A stretch of DNA of 64,000 nucleotides from JAAYJR01 sp964540755 (GTDB taxonomy: Bacteria; Bacteroidota; Bacteroidia; Bacteroidales; Prolixibacteraceae): NCBI GenBank assembly GCA_964540755.1, contig CAZIOB010000191.1, positions 1-64,000 on the forward strand, read 5' to 3'. The notes below the pieces were generated by a model. It was given only the letters and a program-made list of their open reading frames with translations. It searched no databases and had not been told where the DNA came from. The stretch's first letter is position 1. Every line of letters starts with the position of its first letter. Below, one piece after another: positions 18,366 through 28,072 of this stretch. Position numbers and translations under genes: made by a program.

Positions 18366-18977
18366 TTATCTGTTATATGTGTTGAGTTTACTAAGATATT
18401 TTCCAATTATATCAAATTCAATATTTACAACAGTTCCTTCCTTAAATGTATGGAAATTAGTGACTTCATATGTATATGGAATAATTGCCACCTGGAAAGT
18501 GTTATCCATGGAATTAACTACGGTAAGACTAACGCCGTTAACTGATACAGAACCTTTTTCAACTGTCATATATCCCTGTCTGGCTTTATCAGGATCAAAA
18601 TCGTATTCAAAGGTGTAATACCAGCTTCCCCCGGCTTCCTCCACTTTTGTACATACAGCAGTCTGATCCACATGGCCCTGAACAATATGTCCGTCGAGAC
18701 GTCCATTCATAACAACACTCCTCTCCAGATTAACCTTGGATCCTACTTGAAGGAAACCCAGGTTGGATTTTAAGATTGTCTCTTTAATTGCGGTAACTTT
18801 ATATGTCCCCGATTCCCTGTCGATCTCCACGACCGTCAGGCAGACTCCGTTGTGTGACAAGCTCTGGTCAACTTTAAGTTCATCTGTAAATGAACAGGTG
18901 ATTGTAAAATGGACATTTTCTTTGTCTTTTTCAATAGCAGTTACAGTTCCGTATTCCTCAATAATTCCTGAAAACAT
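18366..18977 (-). CDS. ribE: Riboflavin synthase, alpha subunit
   Basis: Dismutates 6,7-dimethyl-8-ribityllumazine to riboflavin. The 203 residues contain the two lumazine-binding repeats. The first starts MFSGIIEEYG with SHNGVCLTV, and the second has GHIVQGHVDQTA with SVNGVSLTVV. It is head of the ribE-SDR-folB-folK run. I see no FMN riboswitch in the 76-bp gap after cysS. Confidence 0.96.
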   Translation of the reverse strand: MFSGIIEEYGTVTAIEKDKENVHFTITCSFTDELKVDQSLSHNGVCLTVVEIDRESGTYKVTAIKETILKSNLGFLQVGSKVNLERSVVMNGRLDGHIVQGHVDQTAVCTKVEEAGGSWYYTFEYDFDPDKARQGYMTVEKGSVSVNGVSLTVVNSMDNTFQVAIIPYTYEVTNFHTFKEGTVVNIEFDIIGKYLSKLNTYNR

Positions 18978-19053
18978 AATGATCCAAAATTTTATTAAAA
19001 TTATAACAAAGAATAAAAAGCCGGCAAATGCCAGGTAGTTAAATTTACTTTTA

Positions 19054-20532
19054 TTACTCTTTACCTATCTCCCATTCAAATCCCTCTTTTGTATCCTTAA
19101 CCACTATTCCCAGATAATTAAGCTGATCCCTGATGTTATCAGCAGTTGTCCAGTCCTTTCTGCTTTTCGCCTCAATCCTCAGATTCAGGATCAAATCGAT
19201 AAGTTTGTCAAGCAACTTATTCTTTACTCCATCTGTTTCCTCCTGTCTGAGACCCAGGATATCAAAAACCATAACATCAAAGAAAGATCTTAACTCTTCC
19301 AGGTCCGGCTGTAAAATCTGTTCATTTCCTGATTTAATAGAATTGATCATCCTGACTCCGTCAAACAGGTGAGCTATTGCTACGGGACTGTTAAGATCAT
19401 CATTAAGTGCATCAAAGCATTTCTTTTTCAATCCGGTAACATCTATAGTAGATTTATCTGAGCATGGGAGCGATTTCAAAGATTCTGCTGCAGATAACAA
19501 CCTTTCCAAACCCTTTTCCGCAGACTTCACAGCCTCATTGGAAAAATCTATTGTACTGCGATAATGTGCCTGAAGGATAAAGAAACGTATCACCATTGGA
19601 GAATATGCCTTGTCCAGCATATCATGACTCCCCGTAAACAATTCATCAAGGGTAATAAAATTCCCAAGTGACCTGGCCATTTTCTGACCATTAATGGTTA
19701 TCATATTATTGTGCATCCAGTAACGAACAGACTCCTTGTCATATAAAGCAACCGACTGGGCAATCTCACATTCATGGTGAGGAAATGTGAGATCCATTCC
19801 TCCTCCGTGAATATCAAACACCTCTCCAAGATATTTAGTGCTCATAACCGAACACTCAAGATGCCATCCGGGGAATCCTTCGCTCCATTTAGAAGGCCAC
19901 CTCATTATATGTTCCGGAGACGCTTTTTTCCATAAGGCAAAATCAAAAGGATTTTTCTTTTCATCCTGGCCTTCCAGCTTACGGGTGTTTGTCCTTATCT
20001 CATCAAGATTTCTGCCTGACAATATCCCGTAATGGTATTTCTGATTATACTTTTCAACGTCAAAATACACCGAGCCGTTAACTTCATAAGCAAATCCTTT
20101 CTTCACCAAAGCATCAACCCATTGCTGCTGCTCTATTATATGTCCTGTAGCACGCGGCTCAATATCGGGAGGCAGTACGTTCAGCTGTGACATGTTACGA
20201 TGAAATGTGTTCATATATTTCTGTACAACCTCCATTGGTTCGATTTGCTCCAGCCTGGCCTTTTTTGATATCTTATCCTCTCCGGATTCCTCTGCCTCAT
20301 TTTCCAGATGGCCTACATCTGTAATATTTCTTACATAGCGAACCTTATATCCAAGGTACCGCAGGTATCTGTATAGTAAATCGAAAGTTATATTAGGCCG
20401 CGCATGGCCAAGATGGGAATCACTGTAAACAGTAGGCCCGCATACATAAAGGCCTGCCCTCCCCCCCACAAGTGGTTTAAAAACCTCTTTGCTGCGTGAT
20501 AAGGTATTATAAATAACCAGTTTACTCTTCAT
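19054..20532 (-). CDS. cysS: Cysteinyl-tRNA synthetase
   Basis: Class I synthetase of 492 residues charging tRNA-Cys. It has the zinc-site YVCGPTVY, the HIGH-type SHLGHARPN, GWHLECSVM with more zinc ligands, and KMARSLGNF as the KMSKS loop. The start overlaps the end of lspA by 11 bp. Confidence 0.97.
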   Translation of the reverse strand: MKSKLVIYNTLSRSKEVFKPLVGGRAGLYVCGPTVYSDSHLGHARPNITFDLLYRYLRYLGYKVRYVRNITDVGHLENEAEESGEDKISKKARLEQIEPMEVVQKYMNTFHRNMSQLNVLPPDIEPRATGHIIEQQQWVDALVKKGFAYEVNGSVYFDVEKYNQKYHYGILSGRNLDEIRTNTRKLEGQDEKKNPFDFALWKKASPEHIMRWPSKWSEGFPGWHLECSVMSTKYLGEVFDIHGGGMDLTFPHHECEIAQSVALYDKESVRYWMHNNMITINGQKMARSLGNFITLDELFTGSHDMLDKAYSPMVIRFFILQAHYRSTIDFSNEAVKSAEKGLERLLSAAESLKSLPCSDKSTIDVTGLKKKCFDALNDDLNSPVAIAHLFDGVRMINSIKSGNEQILQPDLEELRSFFDVMVFDILGLRQEETDGVKNKLLDKLIDLILNLRIEAKSRKDWTTADNIRDQLNYLGIVVKDTKEGFEWEIGKE

Positions 20533-21184
20533 TTTTTTCAGTTTTTTCCTCTAATTCTTCATTTTTCCCCCTTCCTGAATCATCAAAATATTTCCTGTAA
20601 AATAAGAGAATAGAGAATATTCCTATTGTTATTGAAGAGTCGGCAATATTAAAAACAGGGCGGAAAAAGATAAATTCATTGCCTCCCCAAAATGGTAACC
20701 ATTCCGGCAGTGTTTCCCGGATAAGAGGGAAATAGAACATATCCACGACCCGGCCATGAAAAAATTCAGCATAACCCCCTCCCGCCGGCATAAATTCCGC
20801 TACCTGGCCATAACTATGTTCAAAAATCAGTCCGTAAAACAAACTGTCGATTATATTGCCGATAGCTCCCGAAAAAATCAAAGCTATACTCACAAGGAAG
20901 CCAAAAGCAATTTTACTCTTCCGGGTAAGTTTAACAAGATACCATCCAATAGCTATAACTGCCAGCAATCTGAAAATACTAAGGAACAATTTACCATATT
21001 CACCGGCAAACTCAAAACCAAAAGCCATACCGTTATTTTCCACAAAATGAAGATAAAACCAGTTCTTAAACACTGTAATCTCTTCACCAAGCGACAGATT
21101 GGTTTTTATCCAGAATTTCAATACCTGATCTGCTGTGATAATTGCCACTACAATAATCAGAAGTTTTAATCGTCGATATTTCAT
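20522..21184 (-). CDS. lspA: Lipoprotein signal peptidase (SPase II)
   Basis: Aspartyl peptidase of the inner membrane that removes signal peptides from prolipoproteins. The 220 residues exceed the usual 160-170 because of an insert around 115-175. Motifs are NNGMAFGF, GAIGNIIDS with D113, and VFNIADSS with D182 as the catalytic pair. Four membrane helices are visible. The clustering with ileS and dksA is a common Bacteroidetes arrangement. Many predicted lipoproteins in this window would be its substrates. Confidence 0.95.
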   Translation of the reverse strand: MKYRRLKLLIIVVAIITADQVLKFWIKTNLSLGEEITVFKNWFYLHFVENNGMAFGFEFAGEYGKLFLSIFRLLAVIAIGWYLVKLTRKSKIAFGFLVSIALIFSGAIGNIIDSLFYGLIFEHSYGQVAEFMPAGGGYAEFFHGRVVDMFYFPLIRETLPEWLPFWGGNEFIFFRPVFNIADSSITIGIFSILLFYRKYFDDSGRGKNEELEEKTEKNEE

Positions 21185-21190
21185 ATTTAT

Positions 21191-21233
21191 AACAAAAAAC
21201 TCCCGGAAATTCTTTTATATGATAAATTCCGGG
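21191..21233 (-). terminator. Terminator between dksA and lspA
   Basis: On the minus strand CCCGGAA pairs with TTCCGGG around an AT-rich loop, followed by GAGTTTTTTG. It separates dksA from lspA, so lspA-cysS may depend on read-through or on a promoter I cannot see. Confidence 0.65.
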
Positions 21234-21261
21234 AAGGGAAAAGCCAATAACCCTCGTTAAA

Positions 21262-21639
21262 CTATTTCATCTTATTTTTGGCATCAATGCATAAAGTTGC
21301 ATGAGGCACCGCACGAAGCCTTTCTTTGGAAATAAGCTTGCCTGTCTCGCGACAAATACCGTAAGTTTTGTTCTCTATGCGGATAAGGGCAGCCTGCAAA
21401 TGCTGAATAAATTTAAGCTGTCGCTGGGCTAATTTCCCTGCTTCTTCTTTGGAAAGAGTGGCTGCTCCTTCCTCCAGTACCTTAAACGTGGGCGAAGTAT
21501 CCTGCGTATCATTTCCATCGCCATGAGTAATGGAATTCCTGTACATAGAATAATCCTCTTCAGCTTTTTTTAATTTCTGAAGGATTATCTGTTTGAATTC
21601 CATCAACTCTTCATCTGAATATCTGTTTTTTTCTCCCAT
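21262..21639 (-). CDS. DksA/TraR-family regulator
   Basis: A 125-residue RNA-polymerase secondary-channel factor candidate. The N-terminal half is a coiled-coil type helix pair (KLKKAEEDYSMYRNSITHG). The C-terminal zinc-finger region has only one cysteine in each half (YGICRETG and ATLCIDAK) instead of CxxC twice, so zinc may be absent. I recall a similar pattern in other Bacteroidetes DksA homologues but have not checked. It sits between ileS and lspA. Confidence 0.85.
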   Translation of the reverse strand: MGEKNRYSDEELMEFKQIILQKLKKAEEDYSMYRNSITHGDGNDTQDTSPTFKVLEEGAATLSKEEAGKLAQRQLKFIQHLQAALIRIENKTYGICRETGKLISKERLRAVPHATLCIDAKNKMK

Positions 21640-21681
21640 AATAATAAGGATGTTAATTAATTCTGTCTTTTAACTCACATT

Positions 21682-21689
21682 CAAAAATA
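21682..21689 (-). promoter_or_regulatory. Candidate -7 element for dksA
   Basis: The minus strand reads TATTTTTG, 43 bp before the dksA ATG at 21639. Confidence 0.4.
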
Positions 21690-21725
21690 ATAAAATTTTA
21701 TAATCCGTTGTAAATCGTATAACAT

Positions 21726-24700
21726 TTACTGTACTCTTTTCTCAACAGCTATCTGTGTTACAATATCTTTATCTATTTCAACCTCTTTAGATGATAATTT
21801 GTTCATGCTTCCGACCAGTTTAAGATCAACTGCCAAGGTCTGGTCACAAATATATTCCCTGAAGTTTTTCACTGCATCATTAATGTAATCGTGTTTCAGA
21901 ATAATAATATTAACACGGTCAGTTACCTCAAAATTGCTCTCTTTTCTCAGATTCTGTATCTTATTGATGAATTCCCTGGCAATACCTTCCTGTTTCAGTT
22001 CTTCAGTGACATTAATATCCAGGGCTATTGTCATGTACCCATCTGTTGCAACCGTCCACCCCGGAATATCTTCAGTTTGTATTTCAACGTCTTCCCTTGT
22101 AATGGAAATTCTATCATCCCCTGCCGCAATTTCAATCTCCCCCTCCTGTTCCAGTTTATTTATATCTTCCTGTCCGAATTTGGAAAGGGCAGCAACTATA
22201 AATTTCATAAGTTTACCATATTTAGGACCCAGAGATTTAAAATCGGGTTTGATTTTCTTTTTAATAAAACCGGATGTATCTTCAAGATATTCAACATCTT
22301 TAACATTAACCTCCGTTAAAATAATATCCTTTACAGCATCAAACTGCCTTTTAAAATCAGAAGAAAGCACCGGTACCATGATTTTTGCAAGAGGCTGTCT
22401 GACCTTAAGTTTTTGTTTCCTTCTCAGGGCAAGTATCATAGAAGAAGCTTTCTGGGCTATCCCCATTTTCTCTTCCAGGTCTTTATCGACAAATGCTTCA
22501 TTATATTCCGGGAACCAGGCCAGATGAACACTCTGGTCTTTTTCACGGTCTGTTATACTGTTAAGATCTGTATAGAGCATGTCAGCATAAAAGGGAGCTA
22601 TCGGGGCCATCAGTTTTGACACGGTTTCAAGGCAAACATAGAGAGTCTGGTAGGCTGAAATCTTATCTGCAGAATATTCTCCTCCCCAATATCTTTTCCT
22701 GCTTAACCTGACAAACCAGTTACTGAGATTTTCAATCACAAATTCCGATATTGCCCTTCCCGCGCGCGTAGGTTCATAGTTATCATAGCTTTGTGCGACT
22801 TCGTTAATTAAAGAATGTAAAAGGGAAATTATCCACCGGTCCAGTTCCGGACGACCGGATACCGGAATTTCTTCTTCCTGGTATATGAAGTCATCCACAT
22901 TGGCATATAAAGCAAAAAAACTGTATGTATTATATAATGTTCCGAAAAATTTTCGCTGAACCTCTTCAACACCGGCAATATCAAATTTCAGGTTATCCCA
23001 TGGCTGGGCATTTGTTATCATATACCAGCGCAAAGGATCCGAACCATACTTTTCAATTGTTTCAAAGGGATCAACTGCATTGCCAAGACGCTTGGACATC
23101 TTATTGCCTTCTTTATCAAGCACAAGGCCATTGGAAATAATATTTTTAAATGCTACTGAATTGCTTACCATGGCAGCAATAGCATGCAGGGTAAAAAACC
23201 AGCCGCGTGTCTGGTCCACCCCCTCTGCAATAAAATCTGCCGGAAAAAGGGAATGCCATTTCTTATCCTTCTCCCCCGAAAAGAGCAGGGGATTAAAAGG
23301 ATAATGATGCTGGGCATATGGCATCGCCCCCGAATCAAACCATACATCGATAAGATCAGGTTCTCGAAACATTTTTTTGCCACTCGGTGAAACGAGCACA
23401 ATTTTGTCTATAAAAGGTTTATGCAGGTCAATTCTATTATAATTTTCTTTTGAATAATTACCCGGTTCAAAGTCCCTGTAAGGATTATCCTCCATAAATC
23501 CGGCTTCAATAGCTTTTTCTGTCTCTTTGATCAACTCTTCAACCGATCCTATGCATATTTCTTCTGAGCCGTCTTCTGTTCGCCAGACAGGCAGGGGGGT
23601 TCCCCAAAAACGTGAACGGCTGAGATTCCAGTCCACCAGATTCTCCAGCCAGTTCCCGAATCTTCCTGTGCCGGTTGACGGAGGCTTCCAGTTAATAGTA
23701 TTATTCAACTCCACCATTTTTCCCTTCACGGCTGTTGTTTTAATGAACCATGAATCCAGCGGATAATATAATACCGGCTTATCTGTCCTCCAGCAGTGGG
23801 GATATGAATGAATATGTTTCTCTATCCTGAAAGCTCTGCCCGCGAGCTTCAGCATAACTGCTATATTTATATCAACAGAAGTATCATCTTCTGACGGTTT
23901 TTCGTCATATTCCTGTTTAACCGACCTGCCTGCAAATTCATAATATTTATCTGTATTTACACGTTCGGCAACAAATTTTTCCGACATATTCTGGATTGAA
24001 AAAAATCGTCCCTTACGATCTACCAGCGCCTGGGTCTTACCGTCGATATCCTCAATAACAAGAGGCGATATGTCGTTTTGTCTGGCTACACGATCGTCAT
24101 CAGCCCCGAAAGTGGGCGCTATATGTACAATTCCCGTACCTTCACCGATGGTAACAAAATCACCGGTGATAACCTCAAATGCTTTGCCCCCGGGCTTAAC
24201 CCAGTCGATCAGTTGCTCATACTGGACCCCTTTCATCTCATCTCCTGTATATTCACCAATTATCTTGTAAGGAATTTTTTTATCACCGGGTTTATATTCT
24301 CCAAATGAAAGTTCTGCATTTTGTTTATCAAAAAAAACCGGGAATAAATCTTTTGCAAGTATAACTGTTTGTGGTATCCCTGTATAGGGATTAAATGTTT
24401 TTACTTTCACATACCGGATGGCAGGCCCCACACAGAGCGCTGTATTGGAAGGCAATGTCCACGGTGTGGTTGTCCAGGCCAGAAAGAACAAATCAGTATC
24501 AACATCACTGAAAAGAAATCCGGACCTCTCATTGTTAATAGCTTTAAACTGTGCGACAACAGTAGTATCTTTAACCTCACGGTAACATCCGGGCTGATTA
24601 AGCTCATGGGAGCTTAATCCTGTTCCTGCAGCAGGGGAGTAAGGTTGAATGGTATATCCCTTGTAAAGGAGTCCTTTTTTATATATCTGTTTTAACAGCC

Positions 24701-25187
24701 ACCATACAGTTTCTATATATCTGCTGTCATAAGTAATATAAGGATCATCCATGTTTACCCAGTAACCCATGATACGGGTCAGTTCCTCCCATTCACGGGT
24801 ATATTTCATTACTTCTTTACGGCAGGCTGCATTATATTCTTCAACTGAAATTTTTTTACCTATATCTTCTTTATTTATATTCAATGATTTTTCCACATTC
24901 AGCTCAACCGGCAGTCCATGCGTGTCCCATCCTGCTTTCCGGTACACCCGGAATCCTTTCATTGTTTTATAGCGGCAAAAGATATCCTTGATGGTCCGGG
25001 CCATAACATGATGTATTCCCGGCATACCATTAGCCGACGGAGGACCTTCATAAAAAACAAAAGCAGGACGGCCTTCGCGTGTTGAAATACTTTTGTGAAA
25101 GGTATCATCTTTATCCCAACGACTTAAAATCTTCTTATTGATCTGAGCCAGATCAAATTTTTTATATTCCTGAAAACCTCGTACCAT
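21726..25187 (-). CDS. ileS: Isoleucyl-tRNA synthetase, long form
   Basis: Class I synthetase charging tRNA-Ile, 1153 residues. It has GPPSANGMPGIHH as the HIGH region, the CP1 editing domain in the N-terminal third, GWFFTLHAIA, and NKMSKRLGN as the KMSKS loop, followed by the anticodon-binding tail. The length and lack of a bacterial zinc tail suggest the eukaryote-like type 2 enzyme. The open frame reaches an ATG at 25229, but a TATATTTG -7 box overlaps that point, so I use the ATG at 25187. Confidence 0.95.
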   Translation of the reverse strand: MVRGFQEYKKFDLAQINKKILSRWDKDDTFHKSISTREGRPAFVFYEGPPSANGMPGIHHVMARTIKDIFCRYKTMKGFRVYRKAGWDTHGLPVELNVEKSLNINKEDIGKKISVEEYNAACRKEVMKYTREWEELTRIMGYWVNMDDPYITYDSRYIETVWWLLKQIYKKGLLYKGYTIQPYSPAAGTGLSSHELNQPGCYREVKDTTVVAQFKAINNERSGFLFSDVDTDLFFLAWTTTPWTLPSNTALCVGPAIRYVKVKTFNPYTGIPQTVILAKDLFPVFFDKQNAELSFGEYKPGDKKIPYKIIGEYTGDEMKGVQYEQLIDWVKPGGKAFEVITGDFVTIGEGTGIVHIAPTFGADDDRVARQNDISPLVIEDIDGKTQALVDRKGRFFSIQNMSEKFVAERVNTDKYYEFAGRSVKQEYDEKPSEDDTSVDINIAVMLKLAGRAFRIEKHIHSYPHCWRTDKPVLYYPLDSWFIKTTAVKGKMVELNNTINWKPPSTGTGRFGNWLENLVDWNLSRSRFWGTPLPVWRTEDGSEEICIGSVEELIKETEKAIEAGFMEDNPYRDFEPGNYSKENYNRIDLHKPFIDKIVLVSPSGKKMFREPDLIDVWFDSGAMPYAQHHYPFNPLLFSGEKDKKWHSLFPADFIAEGVDQTRGWFFTLHAIAAMVSNSVAFKNIISNGLVLDKEGNKMSKRLGNAVDPFETIEKYGSDPLRWYMITNAQPWDNLKFDIAGVEEVQRKFFGTLYNTYSFFALYANVDDFIYQEEEIPVSGRPELDRWIISLLHSLINEVAQSYDNYEPTRAGRAISEFVIENLSNWFVRLSRKRYWGGEYSADKISAYQTLYVCLETVSKLMAPIAPFYADMLYTDLNSITDREKDQSVHLAWFPEYNEAFVDKDLEEKMGIAQKASSMILALRRKQKLKVRQPLAKIMVPVLSSDFKRQFDAVKDIILTEVNVKDVEYLEDTSGFIKKKIKPDFKSLGPKYGKLMKFIVAALSKFGQEDINKLEQEGEIEIAAGDDRISITREDVEIQTEDIPGWTVATDGYMTIALDINVTEELKQEGIAREFINKIQNLRKESNFEVTDRVNIIILKHDYINDAVKNFREYICDQTLAVDLKLVGSMNKLSSKEVEIDKDIVTQIAVEKRVQ

Positions 25188-25226
25188 AAATAAACAAATA
25201 ATTATCAGAGTCTCACTGAAAAAATG

Positions 25227-25234
25227 CAAATATA
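25227..25234 (-). promoter_or_regulatory. Candidate -7 element for ileS
   Basis: The minus strand reads TATATTTG 39 bp before the ATG at 25187. This places transcription start after the alternative ATG at 25229 and so supports the shorter protein. Confidence 0.5.
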
Positions 25235-25451
25235 GGAATTTTTCAGGGCGGGTATCTGCAAATAGTAAATAATCACCAATAAGTTATAAATAATCAATTG
25301 TAAGCCATTCGAAATTCTAATATTACTATATTCGGGATTCAAAATAATAAATCATCAATAATAAATAATAAATTGAAAGGTTTCTTTGCCAATTAAGTGT
25401 TATTTTTACTACCCGGAATAATAAATTGATATAAACTAAAAACAAATAACA

Positions 25452-27038
25452 ATGGATTATTTTTGCCGCTTTAATATGTTAACTCTTATCTCCGTAATTT
25501 TGTTGGCGGGTTGCGACCCGGAAGCCCAACAGCCTGAACGTCCCAATATTTTATTTGCCATTGCTGATGATGCTTCACATCAATTTTTCGGCGCCTATGG
25601 ATGCGATTGGGTAAAAACTCCTGCATTTGACCGTGTTGCAAAAGAAGGGATACTTTTCACAAACGCTTTTACCCCGAATGCCAAATGTGCACCTTCCAGG
25701 GCATGTATTTTAACAGGCCGAAACAGCTGGCAACTTGAAGAAGCTGCAAATCATTCCCCTTTTTTTCCTGCTAAATTCAAAACTTATGCTGAGGCCCTTG
25801 CAGATAAGGGATATTGGGTAGGCAGTACAGCAAAAGGATGGGCACCGGGAGATCCGGGAGAGATAAACGGAAAAAAACGTCAGCTGACCGGGCCTAAGTA
25901 CGACAAATACAAAACCGATCCTCCGGCAAAATTTATTTCCAATAATGATTATTCAAAAAATTTCAAGGCATTTTTGGATGACTGTCCCGCCGGCAGGCCG
26001 TTTTGTTTCTGGTATGGCAGCACTGAACCACACAGAGCTTATGAATTTGAAGCTGGTATCAGATATGGCGGAAAAAATATAGCAGACATTGACAAAGTCC
26101 CCGGATTTTGGCCTGATACAGATACTATCCGGAAAGATATGCTTGATTATGCTTTTGAAGTCGAATATTTTGATCTTCATATTCAACGTATGCTTCAGAT
26201 GCTGGAAGAAGCTGACAAACTGGAAAATACTCTTATTATTGTAACCGGGGATCATGGAATGCCTTTCCCCCGGGTTAAAGGCCAGGTATATGAATATTCC
26301 AACCATATTCCCCTGGCCATAATGTGGAAAAATGGCATTAAAAAGCCGGGGCGCAAAGTTACTGACCTTGTTAATTTCATTGATCTGGCGCCTACTTATC
26401 TTGAACTGGCAGGAGTAACTGCCAAAGAGGCCGGCATGCAACCTGTAACAGGAAGAAGCCTTACTGAATTTTTTTACACCGAAAAAGAAGGTACCGTAAT
26501 ACCCGAACGTGATTATATACTTGTAGGAAAAGAGCGTCATGATGTCGGCCGGCCTGATGATACAGGATATCCTGTCAGGGGAATCCGGAATAAATCCTAC
26601 CTCTACCTCAAAAACTTTAAACCTGAACGCTGGCCAACAGGTAATCCCGAAGTTGGTTATCCCAACTGCGATGGAAGCCCCACAAAAACTTACATACTTG
26701 ACACCAGGCGAAAAAAGGGCATTATGGAATACTGGCAGCTCAACTTTGGAAAAAGGCAGAACGAAGAATTATATGATATTAAGAATGATCCTTACTGTCT
26801 TAATAATCTTGCTAATGACGAAAAATACTCAGCAATAAAGAGAGAAATGGAAGAAAAGATGACCGAAAAGCTTAGGGAACAGAAAGACCCGAGAATTTTT
26901 GGAAATGGAGATATTTTTGATAATTATGAATATGCCGGAGCTGTGCGCAACTACTACAACCGTTACATGAGCGGGGAAAAGGTAGAGGCCGGGTGGATAA
27001 ATAAATCTGATTACGATCATGACCTGACGGAAAAATAA
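25452..27038 (+). CDS. Sulfatase lipoprotein (formylglycine type)
   Basis: A 528-residue arylsulfatase-superfamily protein with a lipobox LLAGC near residue 21, so probably anchored in a periplasm-facing membrane. Metal ligands start with IADDAS (D39, D40). The signature AKCAPSRACILTGR has C79 in CxPSR, which must be converted to formylglycine. GDHGMPFPRVKGQ carries later metal ligands. The overall pattern resembles the heparan-sulfamidase-like S1 subfamilies, but the substrate is not certain. No SusC/SusD pair or maturase lies in the window. Confidence 0.88.
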   Translation: MDYFCRFNMLTLISVILLAGCDPEAQQPERPNILFAIADDASHQFFGAYGCDWVKTPAFDRVAKEGILFTNAFTPNAKCAPSRACILTGRNSWQLEEAANHSPFFPAKFKTYAEALADKGYWVGSTAKGWAPGDPGEINGKKRQLTGPKYDKYKTDPPAKFISNNDYSKNFKAFLDDCPAGRPFCFWYGSTEPHRAYEFEAGIRYGGKNIADIDKVPGFWPDTDTIRKDMLDYAFEVEYFDLHIQRMLQMLEEADKLENTLIIVTGDHGMPFPRVKGQVYEYSNHIPLAIMWKNGIKKPGRKVTDLVNFIDLAPTYLELAGVTAKEAGMQPVTGRSLTEFFYTEKEGTVIPERDYILVGKERHDVGRPDDTGYPVRGIRNKSYLYLKNFKPERWPTGNPEVGYPNCDGSPTKTYILDTRRKKGIMEYWQLNFGKRQNEELYDIKNDPYCLNNLANDEKYSAIKREMEEKMTEKLREQKDPRIFGNGDIFDNYEYAGAVRNYYNRYMSGEKVEAGWINKSDYDHDLTEK

Positions 27039-27116
27039 AAATTATACCGGTACATTTTGATAACACTCTGCCAAACTACAATTAAGGGTTAAATTTTCAG
27101 GATATTAAACTTATTT

Positions 27117-28070
27117 ATGAAGGTTATTGATATAATAAATAATTCAGACAGGACTGTTTTCTCCTTTGAATTGCTTCCCCCGTTAAAAGGAAATGATACA
27201 GACCGCATTTACAGAACAATTGAGAGTCTTACGGAATTTGATCCAAAATATATAAATATCACTACCCACAGAGATGAAGTCGAATTCAGGGAAAAACCTG
27301 ATGGTTCAATAGTAAAGCATATAGTGAGGAAACGGCCGGGTACTGTCGCTATAGCAGCTTCTATACAGTATCGTTACGGAATACCGGTAGTTCCTCACAT
27401 CCTTAGCAGAGGATTTACAAAAAGTGAAACCGAATACGTTCTGATTGACCTTCATTTTCTCGGGATTGAAAACGTTTTGGCTCTGCGTGGTGATGATTTA
27501 AGGAATCCTCAGGGCACCGACACAGGAAAAGATAGTCATTACTATGCCTGCGGACTTGTGGAGCAGATTGTTAATCTCAGGGAAGGTAAATACCTCGATA
27601 ATGATCTTAAAAATAACACCCCGCTTGATTTTTGTATTGGCGTTGCAGGCTATCCTGAAAAACATAACGAAGCTCCCAATATGGAGCTGGATATGGAAAA
27701 TCTCAAGAAAAAAGTTAATGCAGGGGCAGACTATATAGTGACCCAGATGTTTTTTAATAACCAGGTTTACTATGATTTTATAAAGAGATGCCGGGCAATA
27801 GGGATAACCGTACCTGTCATTCCGGGGATAAAACCCATAAATACAAAAAATCAGCTGACCGTATTACCTAAGATTTTCAACATTGACCTTCCATTTGAAT
27901 TATCTAAAGAACTGGCCAAATGCAAGAATAATGAAGAAGCAGGCAGGGTCGGCACAGAATGGGCTATTCACCAGTCGAAAGAACTGGTGGCCAACAATGC
28001 TCCGTCACTTCATATTTACACTTACGGGATATCAGACAATGTGAAAGAAATTGTAAAAGCAATTTTTTAA
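27117..28070 (+). CDS. metF: Methylenetetrahydrofolate reductase
   Basis: FAD enzyme reducing 5,10-methylene-THF to 5-methyl-THF for methionine synthesis. The 317-residue TIM barrel shows FSFELLPPLKGND, ALRGDDLRNP, GADYIVTQMFFNNQVYY and VPVIPGIKPI. It is convergent with the DUF4837 gene, with 2 bp between the stops. No SAM riboswitch is recognisable in the 78-bp upstream gap. Confidence 0.96.
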   Translation: MKVIDIINNSDRTVFSFELLPPLKGNDTDRIYRTIESLTEFDPKYINITTHRDEVEFREKPDGSIVKHIVRKRPGTVAIAASIQYRYGIPVVPHILSRGFTKSETEYVLIDLHFLGIENVLALRGDDLRNPQGTDTGKDSHYYACGLVEQIVNLREGKYLDNDLKNNTPLDFCIGVAGYPEKHNEAPNMELDMENLKKKVNAGADYIVTQMFFNNQVYYDFIKRCRAIGITVPVIPGIKPINTKNQLTVLPKIFNIDLPFELSKELAKCKNNEEAGRVGTEWAIHQSKELVANNAPSLHIYTYGISDNVKEIVKAIF

Positions 28071-28072
28071 TA

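Noticed and set aside
27039..27116. SAM riboswitch before metF
   Set aside because: The gap is only 78 bp and shows no conserved stems.
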